Assembly: GCA_005191425.1 (NCBI GenBank)
Contig: SUPR01000024.1
Coordinates: 1-38,446, forward strand
Source: Candidatus Helarchaeota ASGARD archaeon Hel_GB_B
Lineage (GTDB): Archaea; Asgardarchaeota; Lokiarchaeia; Helarchaeales; HEL-GB-B
Direction: 5' to 3'
DNA: 38,446 bases
A model generated the notes under the pieces. It was not told the DNA's origin. It saw only the letters and a program-made list of their open reading frames with translations, and did no database searches. Of this stretch, positions 8,140 through 16,851 are shown in pieces (positions within the stretch are counted from its first letter, which is position 1; each line of letters opens with the position of its first letter). The position numbers and the translations under genes were made by a program.

Positions 8140-10290
8140 ATGATTAATAACAAGAAATCCATTGTACATTATTCAAACTATTCATTCAATATGCTTTTTA
8201 TGTTAATTTCCTATTCTATTGCTTATTTATCAAATTTTTTTCTCGATATTTTTACTTCTTGGATTGGAGGGCCAACATTACTTGGAACAGTTAATTTGAC
8301 AAGAAAATGGGCATTAATTATCGCTACAATTTTAGAACTTGGAATCGTAAGCACAATTCCAAAATTTATAGCAGAAAATAGAAAAGGAAATTTTATTAAA
8401 ATTTCAGTTATAATTTTAATATTAGATACATTCACTTGTTTAACATCTGGGATTCTTTTATACTTTTTATATCCATTTAATAATTTTTTAATAATAGAAT
8501 TTGGGCTGATATCTGCGTCTTCAATAATATTTCATGGACTTTTTTATTCAATATCCAGGGGAAGAGAAAGAATTAAACAAATGTTTTACCTACAATTTTC
8601 ACTAGCTACCATCCGTTTAATTAGTTTTATTGTATTAATCATAGTTGGATTTGATTTATTTTTAGTAATTCTTTTAAGTTTTGCTATAATTCCAATTATT
8701 GCAATCCTATTAATCATTCCATTTATGAATTTCAAACAACTGCTCTCAAAAAATCCTAAAATTATGAACAATAATAAATTGTCATTTACAAGTTATTTTA
8801 AATTCACAATGCCGGTTTATGGTTCTACGATTATTGCAATTGTTGCCTCTCAGATGGACATAATATTCATTGGTTTCTTTTTTACGCCTAATGAATTTGG
8901 ACTTTATTTAGTCGCCGTTTCTATTACAGGTGTTTTAAGCGTCATCAATAACGCAGTCAATATACTTCTTTTACCAAAAATTTCCAAAATTTCTAATGAT
9001 AAATCAAAAGTTATTTCCTTAATGAACCAATCTTTAAAATTCTTTTTCTTAATTTATATTCCTATTTCACTTATTATATTATTTTATCCAGATATTATCA
9101 TCCATTTTTTATATGGCCCAGGATATTCAGCAGCGACCTTTATCAGTATGAGAATTTTAATTATTTCATCTATTTTTACCCAAATTAGTTCCATTTTTAT
9201 TGAATTTTTTATCGCATTAAATAGACCTACCTATAAATTATATGGACTTATTTTATTATTAATTTCTAAATTTTCTTTTTTATCAATTTTTATTCCAATA
9301 AATGGTATCTATGGTATAAGCCTTGCTGTTATTTTATCAGAATTAATTCAATTTACTTTTCTTTTTATCTTATTCAAAAAATTATTAAAACAGAAATATT
9401 CTAATAATAAAATTTATTTTAAACGTTTGGACTTCCGGTTCTGGATTTTATCAATAACCATTCCTTCAATAATTTTTGGATCGGGACTTTTTATTCCAAA
9501 TTATTTTTTTAAATTGCTAATCATTGGAGGGGGATTACTGATAATTTTTATACTCTATTTATTTACAGGAAAACTATTTTTCTTATCTAATTTATTTAGG
9601 AATGGAATTCAAAAGTATTCTACTCAGAGAACTCAAATAATTTCTTCCCGTATTCATTATATCCTATCTAAATTACTACATAAAATACCAGTTATATTAG
9701 ATGATGGATGTGGAAGGGGTAATATTACCTTAGAACTTGCTAAATATTATTATATTGTAGCAATCGAGCCCATGGCCAAAAATTTTAAAAATAATTTAAA
9801 ATTAAAAAGGAAAAATCTAATGTCTAATTTCATTGTTAGTTCCGGAGAAAATCTACCATTTAAAAATAATACCTTCGATTTCATACTTTCTCAAATGGTC
9901 CTGGAGCATTGTGATTCTTCCGAAAAATATATAAAAGAAACATCTAGAATACTTAAAAATCAAGGCTTTCTATATATCTCAATTCCAAATCGTTTATTCC
10001 CTATCGAGCCACATACTAAATTACCTTTTATCTCATATTTACCAGTAAAGTTTCAACCATATCTTAGAAAATTAGTTAATTTCCAATTTACTTTTCCCCG
10101 AATTATTAATTTACTTAATTTATTCTATAATAAAGTTTATGATATTAATTTATTTATTCTAAAAAATAAATTTTATTACTCAAATTATTTCCTTTTATTT
10201 TATATTTCTCACAATTTCAAATATATTAAATTTTTTTACCCTTTAATTAAATTTATTATTCCTTCTTGGGCATTTTTAATCAAAAAGTAG
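8140..10290 (+). CDS. Fusion: Wzx-like polysaccharide flippase + class I SAM methyltransferase
   Basis: One uninterrupted 716-residue frame. Residues 1 to about 480 are a polytopic membrane domain with 12-14 hydrophobic helices and the MVF/PST layout (NFFLDIFTSWIGGPTLLGTV near the start, QMDIIFIGFFFTPNEFGLYL near 245). Such proteins flip lipid-linked oligosaccharides across the membrane. From about 510 a soluble domain has the methyltransferase motif I VILDDGCGRGNITLELA, an acidic residue after the second strand (VAIEP), then FKNNTFDFILSQMVLEH (motif IV region) and ILKNQGFLYISIPN, as in Methyltransf_11. There is no stop codon and no internal start with a clear ribosome-binding site at the junction. 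The methyltransferase may modify the glycan or lipid carrier at the cytoplasmic face; that is inference. Confidence 0.85.
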   Translation: MINNKKSIVHYSNYSFNMLFMLISYSIAYLSNFFLDIFTSWIGGPTLLGTVNLTRKWALIIATILELGIVSTIPKFIAENRKGNFIKISVIILILDTFTCLTSGILLYFLYPFNNFLIIEFGLISASSIIFHGLFYSISRGRERIKQMFYLQFSLATIRLISFIVLIIVGFDLFLVILLSFAIIPIIAILLIIPFMNFKQLLSKNPKIMNNNKLSFTSYFKFTMPVYGSTIIAIVASQMDIIFIGFFFTPNEFGLYLVAVSITGVLSVINNAVNILLLPKISKISNDKSKVISLMNQSLKFFFLIYIPISLIILFYPDIIIHFLYGPGYSAATFISMRILIISSIFTQISSIFIEFFIALNRPTYKLYGLILLLISKFSFLSIFIPINGIYGISLAVILSELIQFTFLFILFKKLLKQKYSNNKIYFKRLDFRFWILSITIPSIIFGSGLFIPNYFFKLLIIGGGLLIIFILYLFTGKLFFLSNLFRNGIQKYSTQRTQIISSRIHYILSKLLHKIPVILDDGCGRGNITLELAKYYYIVAIEPMAKNFKNNLKLKRKNLMSNFIVSSGENLPFKNNTFDFILSQMVLEHCDSSEKYIKETSRILKNQGFLYISIPNRLFPIEPHTKLPFISYLPVKFQPYLRKLVNFQFTFPRIINLLNLFYNKVYDINLFILKNKFYYSNYFLLFYISHNFKYIKFFYPLIKFIIPSWAFLIKK

Positions 10291-10323
10291 TAATAAAAGC
10301 TATGAAGCAACCTTCAATTCGTA

Positions 10324-11523
10324 TTATCTCATTATTTTTTTGTATTCTGTGTAATAATTTTTTACCATTTTTTCCAGGGTAAATCGAGTTGAATTAGACA
10401 ATGAATTTCGACTAAATTTTTCGTATATATCTTTATTTGAATATATAGTTTCAATTTTTTTCACAATATCTTCAATTTTTATTGGTTCTTTAAGATATAA
10501 CCCATTATAACCATTTTTAATAATTTCATTAGCAAATCTGGAGTTTGGGACTATTACTGGGAGACTCGCAAACTGGCTTTCTATTAATGATAGAGACATA
10601 CCTTCTTCAGTTGATAAATGAACAAATATGTCTGAAATGCCTAGAAAGTCTCTTTTATCTTCCTCTGAGACCCATCCAGGGATAATTATATTTCCCTCAA
10701 CACCTAATTTTTTTGCCAATTTAAATAAATTTTGTCTTTCTCTTCCCTCACCCAAAATTATTACTTTTACACCTGGAAATTTCGTACTAAGCCTTGGAAT
10801 TGCTTTAATTAATAAATCGTTTCTTTTGCTCTTTATTAACCTACCTGTCATTATTATTATTGGTCTATTAATTTCCTTATTTAATTCATATTTTCTAAAC
10901 ATTTTTTTATTTCTATAATATGAATAATCTACTTTTGGTGTCCCATTTAATATCATGTTTGTATTTTTAATTCTTAATTCTTTTTTAATATCTTTTTCCA
11001 ATCTCTTGCTTACGCAAATTACTTTATCGGCTCTTTTTAAGATATATCGGAATGTCTTCCTTAATATTTTTTGTATATTATAAAAATCCGCTGGACCATG
11101 AACTGTAATTATTAAAGGTATCTTTAATAACTTCTTAATTATAATTCCTATTAATCCTGTTGGAACAATAAATGAAGAATGTATTAACGATATCTTTAAC
11201 TTTCTACAAATCTTAAATAAGATTATTAATTCCCCTAAAAGATCGCCCAATGCAACTAGCATTCTTAAATATTTTGATTTTACATTTATTCCAATTCCCA
11301 ACTTTTTTATTTTTTCTGGCAGATAATTTTCAAAACGCCTAACAGTTAGTCCATTTATTATTTCTTTTTTCTTTAAATTTTTATATCGCCTTGTAATTAT
11401 AATTGACTCTATTTGATATTTTTTTAATCCTTTACATAAATTTAAAACAAAATATTCTGCACCACCACCAGTAATAGGAAAAAAGCCTGGAATTAAATGA
11501 ATTACCCTTTTACTTTTTATCAT
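10324..11523 (-). CDS. GT4-family glycosyltransferase
   Basis: 399 residues with a clear GT-B fold signature. The start VIHLIPGFFPITGGGAEYFV holds the glycine loop. SLIHSSFIVPTGLIGIIIKK and IITVHGPADFY follow in the acceptor domain. The donor domain begins near 208 (PIIIMTGRLIKSKRNDLLIK), then VKVIILGEGRER, and ends with STEEGMSLSLIESQFASLP, the E-x7-E motif. It is similar in layout to PimA/PimB and to archaeal N-glycan GT4 enzymes. The gene converges on the flippase-methyltransferase fusion with only 33 bases between the stop codons. Its 5' side is a 281-base divergent gap shared with the small membrane protein gene. Most likely cytoplasmic and membrane-associated; substrate unknown. Confidence 0.9.
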   Translation of the reverse strand: MIKSKRVIHLIPGFFPITGGGAEYFVLNLCKGLKKYQIESIIITRRYKNLKKKEIINGLTVRRFENYLPEKIKKLGIGINVKSKYLRMLVALGDLLGELIILFKICRKLKISLIHSSFIVPTGLIGIIIKKLLKIPLIITVHGPADFYNIQKILRKTFRYILKRADKVICVSKRLEKDIKKELRIKNTNMILNGTPKVDYSYYRNKKMFRKYELNKEINRPIIIMTGRLIKSKRNDLLIKAIPRLSTKFPGVKVIILGEGRERQNLFKLAKKLGVEGNIIIPGWVSEEDKRDFLGISDIFVHLSTEEGMSLSLIESQFASLPVIVPNSRFANEIIKNGYNGLYLKEPIKIEDIVKKIETIYSNKDIYEKFSRNSLSNSTRFTLEKMVKNYYTEYKKIMR

Positions 11524-11804
11524 TTTTATCTATTTCTTATCATTTCTTAATTTCTAATTATTACAATTAACTAGTGTTATTTTTTATATCAAATCCTTTT
11601 TTTTAACTTATTATTCAATGAATTTCTCTTTAATATCAATTGATTTTCGATTTATCACTATATTGATTATGTATTTTTAATCATTCTTAAAATCGAAAAT
11701 TTTATTAATTCAATAAGTAACTTTCTATCACCTTATTCCTTACTTTTTTGAGGAATAAGATATATCCATTATTTATAATTTATAAACTAAGAGTGAAATA
11801 TATT
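11524..11804. promoter_or_regulatory. Divergent intergenic region with candidate promoter
   Basis: 281 bases between a minus-strand GT4 gene and a plus-strand membrane protein gene must hold promoters in both directions. A GAAAATTTTATTAA stretch at about 11695-11708 resembles the BRE/TATA-like element seen upstream of several other genes here and lies about 100 bases before the ATG at 11805. ATTGATT is repeated at short intervals around 11640-11670. No RNA gene is visible. Confidence 0.35.
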
Positions 11805-12170
11805 ATGGCTAAAGATAAAATTTATGGCGCTTTGATCCTTGTGATTGCTTTAATAGCACTAATTTGGTATTTTCTCTATGCAGTTATATACGGTGGATTC
11901 TATGGATGGTACCTCACTAAGACAGCTGCAATAACGGCTATGATCAATGCAGGATGGCCATCTTGGCTTGTCGCTGGAATTACCCTTGGTGGACTTTCAT
12001 GGCGTTGGGCTGTAATAGGGCCAATGTTTATTATGGCGGCAGTTATCCTTGGAATCGCAATGTGGATAGGCTTTACAATGCTTACAACTCCACCTCCAGT
12101 ACCTCTTGAAGAGCTTGAAGAGTTAGGGCTCGAAGAGGAAGGCGAGGAAGAAAATAAAGAAGAAAAATAG
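11805..12170 (+). CDS. Small membrane protein with acidic tail, unknown function
   Basis: I do not recognise this 121-residue protein. The start chosen is the ATG at 11805, with GAGTGA upstream, rather than in-frame non-ATG codons further 5'. One hydrophobic helix spans about residues 7-30, a Gly/Trp/Tyr-rich stretch follows (YGGFYGWYLTKTAAITAMI), and one or two more helices lie near 50-95 (AVIGPMFIMAAVILGIAMWI). The last 25 residues are Pro then strongly acidic (PLEELEELGLEEEGEEE) and should face the cytoplasm. Codon third positions use more C and G than the glycosyltransferase genes, as in a well-expressed gene. It stands alone, with its own promoter region and a perfect hairpin downstream. 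Possible roles include an adaptor in a membrane complex, but nothing specific is supported. Confidence 0.75.
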   Translation: MAKDKIYGALILVIALIALIWYFLYAVIYGGFYGWYLTKTAAITAMINAGWPSWLVAGITLGGLSWRWAVIGPMFIMAAVILGIAMWIGFTMLTTPPPVPLEELEELGLEEEGEEENKEEK

Positions 12171-12215
12171 ATTATATCATAAATAATGCCATTTAACAAT
12201 AAATAACCTTTCACT

Positions 12216-12246
12216 CGTTAGAGCTAAGCTCTAACGAATTTTTTGT
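12216..12246 (+). terminator. Perfect hairpin followed by T-run
   Basis: CGTTAGAGC (12216-12224) and GCTCTAACG (12228-12236) pair perfectly around a 3-base loop, followed by AATTTTTTG. It lies 45 bases after the stop codon of the small membrane protein. Archaeal termination needs mainly the U-run, so the strong stem may instead protect the transcript 3' end. Confidence 0.75.
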
Positions 12247-12856
12247 TAAATTTTTAATTTTTTAAATTCACCCTTATTTTTGTTTAAAAATAGTAATTTA
12301 ATTCCTCAGATATATAATTTTGTCTAATAAAATAGTTAATTTATTTTTAATGAAATATTTGTATTAATAATCTAAACTAAAATTTCGATTTTATTCATAT
12401 TAATGGAGCCATTTTCACATAATATTTGAATATTTTTCCCGTCAAATACTTATACCTCTATACTTCTTTTCTATATAAAATTTGAGTAAAGAAAAAAAAA
12501 TGAGAGAATAAAGATTATTAGAAATTATAAAAATTAAAGCAAAATTCTTGTTTTAAAAAGAACAGAAATACCACATTAAATAAACTTCTTGATAAAAAAT
12601 AACAAAATTTTTGTATCACTTAATTTTTAAAAATGGTAGAACAAATATTTATAAACCCAAATTAAATATTGAAATATCACATAGAATTAATTTGAATATT
12701 AAGAAAACAATTTTAAATTATTTATTTGGGAAAAACGAATTGAATAAAATTTAGAAAAAAGTTGATTTTGATTTTTAAATAAACAAATGTTTAAAATATG
12801 AATTCGAACTAAAAATGAGTTATAATAATATTAAGATGTACAAGTGAAAAGACTAG
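12247..12856. promoter_or_regulatory. Long AT-rich intergenic region with candidate promoter
   Basis: About 610 bases without a gene. The best promoter candidate for the downstream isomerase is TATTTATAAA at 12646-12655, preceded by AGAACAAA as a possible BRE. It would give a leader of roughly 170-180 bases before the ATG at 12857. A second AT element, CTATATAAAATTTG, lies near 12470. No credible coding frame, RNA gene or long repeat is seen. Confidence 0.35.
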
Positions 12857-13987
12857 ATGTTAGATAAAGAAGAGATATTAAAGTTAGATAAATTAAATAT
12901 ATCGAAAGATATTTACAAATTACCGGAAAGTATGATCCAAGCAAGAAATAGTTGCAAGACGATAGATTTTTTATCGATAAAACAGATAATAAACTCAAGA
13001 GAATTTCCCAATTTTCCTAATTGTTGTATAATATGTGGAATGGGAGGTTCGGCGATTAGTGGAGACATTTTACACGATTATTTAGCAATGAAAGTAAAGT
13101 TTCCGATTATTACATTAAGAAATTATGAGCTCCCAACATATGTAAATGAAAATTCATTAGTTTTTATAATAAGTTATTCAGGAAATACAGAAGAAACATT
13201 AAATGCCTTAAAGGAGTCATTAGAAAGGGGAGCATTAATAATAGGGATTTCTTCAGGAGGAAAATTGAAGGAATTTTGTAAGAAATTACAAATACCGTTA
13301 ATATTAGTACCTGCAAATTTAGCGCCAAGAGCTGCTTTGGGATATTTATTTACGTCATTATTAATAACTTTACAAGAGCTTGGATTAATAGAACCGATTG
13401 ATGACGAAATTTCAGAAATGATAGAAGTAATGAAGGTATTAAGAGAGGAAATTTCAATAAAAGTTCCATTAGAAAATAATATTGCAAAACAAATAGCACT
13501 TAAATGTATCAATAATATTCCAGTAATTTATATAGATAATAATTATAAGTCAGTAGCTAAAAGATTTAAATCGCAAATTAATGAAAACAGTAAGATGCCA
13601 TGTAAAATTGATGAGTTTCCAGAATTAAATCATAATGAAATTGTAGGTTGGGAATGCTCACTTGAAATGTCTAAAAAATTTATATGTTTATTATTAAGGA
13701 CTTCTAATGAGATAGAGCCAATTAAAACAAGGATAGAATTGACCAAATCGATTATTCTTAAGGAGAAATTAATAGATGTAATAGAGATTTACGCTAGAGG
13801 CGAATCCAAATTAAGTCAAATTTTTTCGTTAATTCTTATTGGCGATTATATCAGTTTATATTTAGCTATACTAAATAATCAAGACCCATCACCTACAGAA
13901 TCAATTGCTCGTTTAAAGACCGAACTAAAAAATCAATTAAATCTTGTCCAGAAAATTGAAAATGACCTATTTGCAAAAGAAGCATAG
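12857..13987 (+). CDS. Bifunctional phosphoglucose/phosphomannose isomerase
   Basis: The 376-residue enzyme interconverts glucose-6-phosphate or mannose-6-phosphate with fructose-6-phosphate in the cytoplasm, linking glycolysis/gluconeogenesis with GDP-mannose supply. Two SIS domains are evident. The first has CGMGGSAISGD (residues 60-70) and SYSGNTEET (106-114), which bind the sugar phosphate, plus PANLAPRAALGY (152-163). The second has PELNHNEIVGWE (255-266), containing the conserved His and Glu of the active site of archaeal PGI/PMI enzymes. Length fits the family (about 300-350) with a modest extension. The ATG start has AGTGA upstream. It is a single-gene unit between the glycan locus and the ribosomal cluster, and may supply mannose or fructose phosphates for the glycans encoded upstream. 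Confidence 0.92.
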   Translation: MLDKEEILKLDKLNISKDIYKLPESMIQARNSCKTIDFLSIKQIINSREFPNFPNCCIICGMGGSAISGDILHDYLAMKVKFPIITLRNYELPTYVNENSLVFIISYSGNTEETLNALKESLERGALIIGISSGGKLKEFCKKLQIPLILVPANLAPRAALGYLFTSLLITLQELGLIEPIDDEISEMIEVMKVLREEISIKVPLENNIAKQIALKCINNIPVIYIDNNYKSVAKRFKSQINENSKMPCKIDEFPELNHNEIVGWECSLEMSKKFICLLLRTSNEIEPIKTRIELTKSIILKEKLIDVIEIYARGESKLSQIFSLILIGDYISLYLAILNNQDPSPTESIARLKTELKNQLNLVQKIENDLFAKEA

Positions 13988-14182
13988 AATTTTCTTTTTA
14001 ATTATCAAACAAAAATTTATTTTCCAATTATTTTGAAATTAAATCAAGATAGAAAATTTTTAATAGAATTATGGTTTCAATCATTTTAACTTTTAACAAA
14101 TAGAAATAATAATAATTCAAATAAAATTTTTAATATTTCAATGAAATCTTTAAATTAAATTATAACTTGTTGGTGAATAAAT

Positions 14183-14587
14183 ATGCCTCGGAAATTTACA
14201 TATCGTGGTTATACAGTTGAAGAGTTACAGTCAATGCCAATGGACGAGTTTATAAAGATTTTACCGTCCAGACAAAGAAGGTCGTTATTAAGAGGGTTAC
14301 CAAATAGACAGAAAAAGTTTTTAGAGAAATTGAGACGGGCTAGACGAGCCCTAAAGAAGGGTAAAAAGATAATAGTTAGAACACATAATCGTGATTCAAT
14401 AATTACACCAGAGATGATAGGGCTTACAGTAGCTGTCCATAATGGGATTGAATTTATTGAATTTACAATAACACCAAATCATATAGGACATTATTTAGGA
14501 GAATTTGCACCAACAAGAAAAAAAGTAGTACACGGTAATCCGGGTATAGGAGCGACTAAAAGCTCTCAATATGTTCCATTAAAATAA
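14183..14587 (+). CDS. rpsS: Ribosomal protein uS19
   Basis: Small-subunit head protein near the decoding-site finger. The 134 residues follow the archaeal/eukaryotic form (S15e type): [20 protein letters not shown] at the start, [12 protein letters not shown] in the basic helix, [20 protein letters not shown] in the core and the conserved C-terminal [14 protein letters not shown]. The ATG has a strong GGTGA six bases upstream. It is the first gene of the plus-strand ribosomal cluster here. In most archaea uL3-uL4-uL23-uL2 precede it, but here the upstream neighbour is the sugar isomerase across 195 bases, so this is likely the start of a transcription unit. GAAAATTTTTAA at 14052-14063 is a candidate promoter element. 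Confidence 0.97.
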   Translation: MPRKFTYRGYTVEELQSMPMDEFIKILPSRQRRSLLRGLPNRQKKFLEKLRRARRALKKGKKIIVRTHNRDSIITPEMIGLTVAVHNGIEFIEFTITPNHIGHYLGEFAPTRKKVVHGNPGIGATKSSQYVPLK

Positions 14588-14599
14588 TTGTGATAAAAA

Positions 14600-15067
14600 T
14601 TGGGTAAACATAATTATGCAATTTTAGGATTAGACCCTGATAAGACCGCTAAGGCAGTAGGAAGAGATGTAAAGGTATCGCCAAAGCCGGTCCGGGAAAT
14701 TTGTAATTGTATCAAGGGTATGATGCTAGATAAAGCAAAAACATTTCTTGAAAATGTAGTAGATATGAAACAGGCTGTACCATTTAAAAGACATAATAAA
14801 CATCAAGGACATCGGAAAGGACTTGATAAATTTAAATGGGATGCAGGAAGATATCCAGTTAAAGCGGCACGTGAAGTACTTGCAGTAATAGAAAATGCTG
14901 AAAATAACGCAGAGTATAAGGGTTTAGATATTGATCGCGTTAGAATAATACATGCGATAGTACATAAGGCGCCACCTATTAAAAAATATATACCAAGAGC
15001 TTTTCGACGTTCTACACCATATTTTAAGAGATTATCACATATTGAAATTGTAATAGAGGAAGAATAA
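14600..15067 (+). CDS. rplV: Ribosomal protein uL22
   Basis: Large-subunit protein lining the exit tunnel. The 155 residues show the archaeal form (L17e type): HNYAILGLDPDKTAKAVGRD at the start, then VSPKPVREICNCIKG, AVPFKRHNKHQGHRKG (beta-hairpin region) and the C-terminal RAFRRSTPYFKRLSHIEIVI. The start is TTG at 14600 with a GTGAT site upstream; no ATG lies before the conserved N-terminus. It follows uS19 by 12 bases and precedes uS3 by 20, the standard archaeal order. Confidence 0.96.
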   Translation: MGKHNYAILGLDPDKTAKAVGRDVKVSPKPVREICNCIKGMMLDKAKTFLENVVDMKQAVPFKRHNKHQGHRKGLDKFKWDAGRYPVKAAREVLAVIENAENNAEYKGLDIDRVRIIHAIVHKAPPIKKYIPRAFRRSTPYFKRLSHIEIVIEEE

Positions 15068-15087
15068 AAAGTAGAGGTAAAGAATTC

Positions 15088-15798
15088 ATGCCGGCAGTAG
15101 AACATTTTATCAAAAAAAGAATAGAAAAAGTTCAAATTGATGAATTTCTTGCCAAAGAATTAAAAAAAGCATGGTATGGAAAAGTCGAAATTCAGAAGAC
15201 TCCACTTGGGACAAGAATTGTAATTCATGCAGCCCGCCCAGGACTTGTAATAGGACGTCATGGAAAAAATGTAAAATATTTAACAAATATTATGGAAGAG
15301 CGATTTGGACTTGAAAACCCACAAATAGAAGTATCAGAAATTGATGAACCCGAATTAAATGCACGAGTTATGGCAGAACGATTAGCATCTCGTTTTGAGC
15401 GAGGGACACAATATAGAAGAGCGACTTATTCTATTTTACGAAGGATAAAAGATGCAGGTGCTAAAGGGGTAGAAATTGTAGTCAGTGGAAAATTAACAAG
15501 TCATAGAGCACGTTATAAGAAATTTAGACATGGATTTGTTGCTAAATGTGGCGATCCTGCTAATTTATATGTCGATTCTGCTGTGGCTTATGCAATATTA
15601 AAGAAGGGAGTAATTGGGATCAATGTAAAAATTATGAGAAATCCGGATTTACTTCCAAATGAAATTAAATATAGAAAAAATATCGATGAATCCAAATTAA
15701 ACGAAATAATAGGTATTGAAGAAATTCCAGAAGAAGAGATTGAAAAAGAAGAAACTGATTTAGAACAAATTATTGATGAAGAAAAAAGTGAAGATTAA
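15088..15798 (+). CDS. rpsC: Ribosomal protein uS3
   Basis: Small-subunit protein at the mRNA entry site. In 236 residues the N-terminal type II KH domain is clear (VIHAARPGLVIGRHGKN at 46-62, with the GRHG loop at 56-59), followed by the uS3 C-terminal domain (ARVMAERLASRFERGTQYRR, then GAKGVEIVVSGKLTSHRAR). Residues from about 205 form an acidic Glu/Ile-rich tail, longer than in many archaea and probably disordered. The ATG follows an AGAGGTAAAG site. Gene order uL22-uS3-uL29 is conserved. Confidence 0.97.
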   Translation: MPAVEHFIKKRIEKVQIDEFLAKELKKAWYGKVEIQKTPLGTRIVIHAARPGLVIGRHGKNVKYLTNIMEERFGLENPQIEVSEIDEPELNARVMAERLASRFERGTQYRRATYSILRRIKDAGAKGVEIVVSGKLTSHRARYKKFRHGFVAKCGDPANLYVDSAVAYAILKKGVIGINVKIMRNPDLLPNEIKYRKNIDESKLNEIIGIEEIPEEEIEKEETDLEQIIDEEKSED

Positions 15799-15819
15799 TT
15801 TATATGGAGTGATTTTTTA

Positions 15820-16029
15820 ATGCCAATTCTGCGTAAAAAACAAATTCGAAAAATGTCAAATGATGAAATCAAGAAAAAATTAAACGATTTGAGAAATGAA
15901 CTAGCTAAAGAACGTTCTTTAGTCGCTGGTGGTGGAGCTATAGAAAAGCCAGGTAGAATTCGGGAACTTAGAAGGACAATAGCAAGATTATTAACTTACC
16001 GAAATTTAAGAAAATTAGGAAAAATATAA
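15820..16029 (+). CDS. rpmC: Ribosomal protein uL29
   Basis: Small two-helix large-subunit protein near the tunnel exit, where signal recognition particle and chaperones dock. The 69 residues show the family pattern RKMSNDEIKKKLNDLRNELA, the short turn with VAGGGAIEKPGRIRELRRTI, then ARLLTYRNLRK. The ATG is preceded by GGAGTGAT. It lies 21 bases after uS3 and 3 bases before the RNase P protein gene. Confidence 0.96.
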   Translation: MPILRKKQIRKMSNDEIKKKLNDLRNELAKERSLVAGGGAIEKPGRIRELRRTIARLLTYRNLRKLGKI

Positions 16030-16032
16030 TAT

Positions 16033-16311
16033 ATGAAAATTAAACCAACAAATATTATTAATCAAAAATTAATTGGATTAAAAGTTAAAATTGTTTCATT
16101 ATATGATAATCTTCCTAAATGGAAAGGAAAAATTGTTGATGAAACATATAATATGTTTATAATTTCCGATGAAACTTCAAAAAAATTAAAAAAAATTCCA
16201 AAAAAAGGAAATTTGTTTGCATTTTATGTTGATAATAAAATAATAGAAGTTAACGGAAAAATTCTAATTGGACGACCTGAAAATCGAATTAAAATGAAAA
16301 GAAAGTATTAA
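16033..16311 (+). CDS. rnp1: RNase P protein component 1 (Rpp29/Pop4)
   Basis: Protein subunit of RNase P, which removes tRNA 5' leaders; it binds the specificity part of the RNA together with Rpp21. The 92 residues match the Sm-like barrel of archaeal Rpp29: NIINQKLIGLKVKIVSLYD, WKGKIVDETYNMFIISDE, KKIPKKGNLFAFYV and the end GRPENRIKMKR. Its place between uL29 and uS17 is the one seen in many archaeal spc operons. The gap of 3 bases to uL29 leaves little room for a separate ribosome-binding site, so translation is probably coupled. Confidence 0.93.
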   Translation: MKIKPTNIINQKLIGLKVKIVSLYDNLPKWKGKIVDETYNMFIISDETSKKLKKIPKKGNLFAFYVDNKIIEVNGKILIGRPENRIKMKRKY

Positions 16312-16319
16312 GTGAATAA

Positions 16320-16655
16320 ATGATGGTTAGAAATATAGGTATAGGAGTCCCACCTCCAAAGAGAGAGTGTAACGACCCGAAATGCCCATTTCATGGCAAT
16401 TTATCAATTAGAGGACGTATTTTTGAAGGAAAAATAGTAAGTACAAAAATGAGGAACACAGTTGTTGTAAGACGTGATTATCTTCATTATTTAAAAAAGT
16501 ATAAGAGATATGAAAAAAGACATGGTACAATTTCAGCTCATTTACCTCAATGCTTTGAAAACATTGAAGTGGGCGATATTGTAAAAATTGCTGAATGCAG
16601 ACCTTTAAGTAAAACTATTTCATATGTAGTAGTACAAATTAAATCTAAAGAGTAA
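16320..16655 (+). CDS. rpsQ: Ribosomal protein uS17
   Basis: Small-subunit 16S-binding protein. The 111 residues have the archaeal N-terminal extension with [18 protein letters not shown] and its CxxxxC pair, then the OB fold [20 protein letters not shown] and [13 protein letters not shown], and [19 protein letters not shown]. Two ATGs stand side by side at 16320 and 16323 after AGTGAATAA; either could be used. It is the last gene before the spc operon is interrupted by a 184-base gap and an unrelated coiled-coil gene. Confidence 0.96.
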   Translation: MMVRNIGIGVPPPKRECNDPKCPFHGNLSIRGRIFEGKIVSTKMRNTVVVRRDYLHYLKKYKRYEKRHGTISAHLPQCFENIEVGDIVKIAECRPLSKTISYVVVQIKSKE

Positions 16656-16734
16656 TTTTAAATTTAGTCTTAGTATTAATATAATTAGCTTGGGTTCTTA
16701 TTTTATTTTTATTTAAATTTATCTTACTTTTTCT

Positions 16735-16752
16735 GAAAAAATATTTATAAAT
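16735..16752 (+). promoter_or_regulatory. Candidate BRE/TATA promoter element
   Basis: GAAAAAATATTTATAAAT resembles an archaeal BRE followed by a TATA box. It lies in the gap after uS17, about 100 bases upstream of the coiled-coil gene start at 16852, suggesting that this gene is transcribed separately. The assignment is by pattern and position only; the surrounding sequence is very AT-rich. Confidence 0.4.
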
Positions 16753-16851
16753 TATTTGATTTAGATTTTTAAGTAAAAATATATTCAAATATGAATAATA
16801 ATTTATTACAATTATAAAATAATATAGATAACATTTTTAATGGAGATAAAA

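Noticed and set aside
11900..12214. Minus-strand frame with a Ser-rich product
   Set aside because: Mirror of the small membrane protein; the Ser run is the complement of its Glu/Pro codons.
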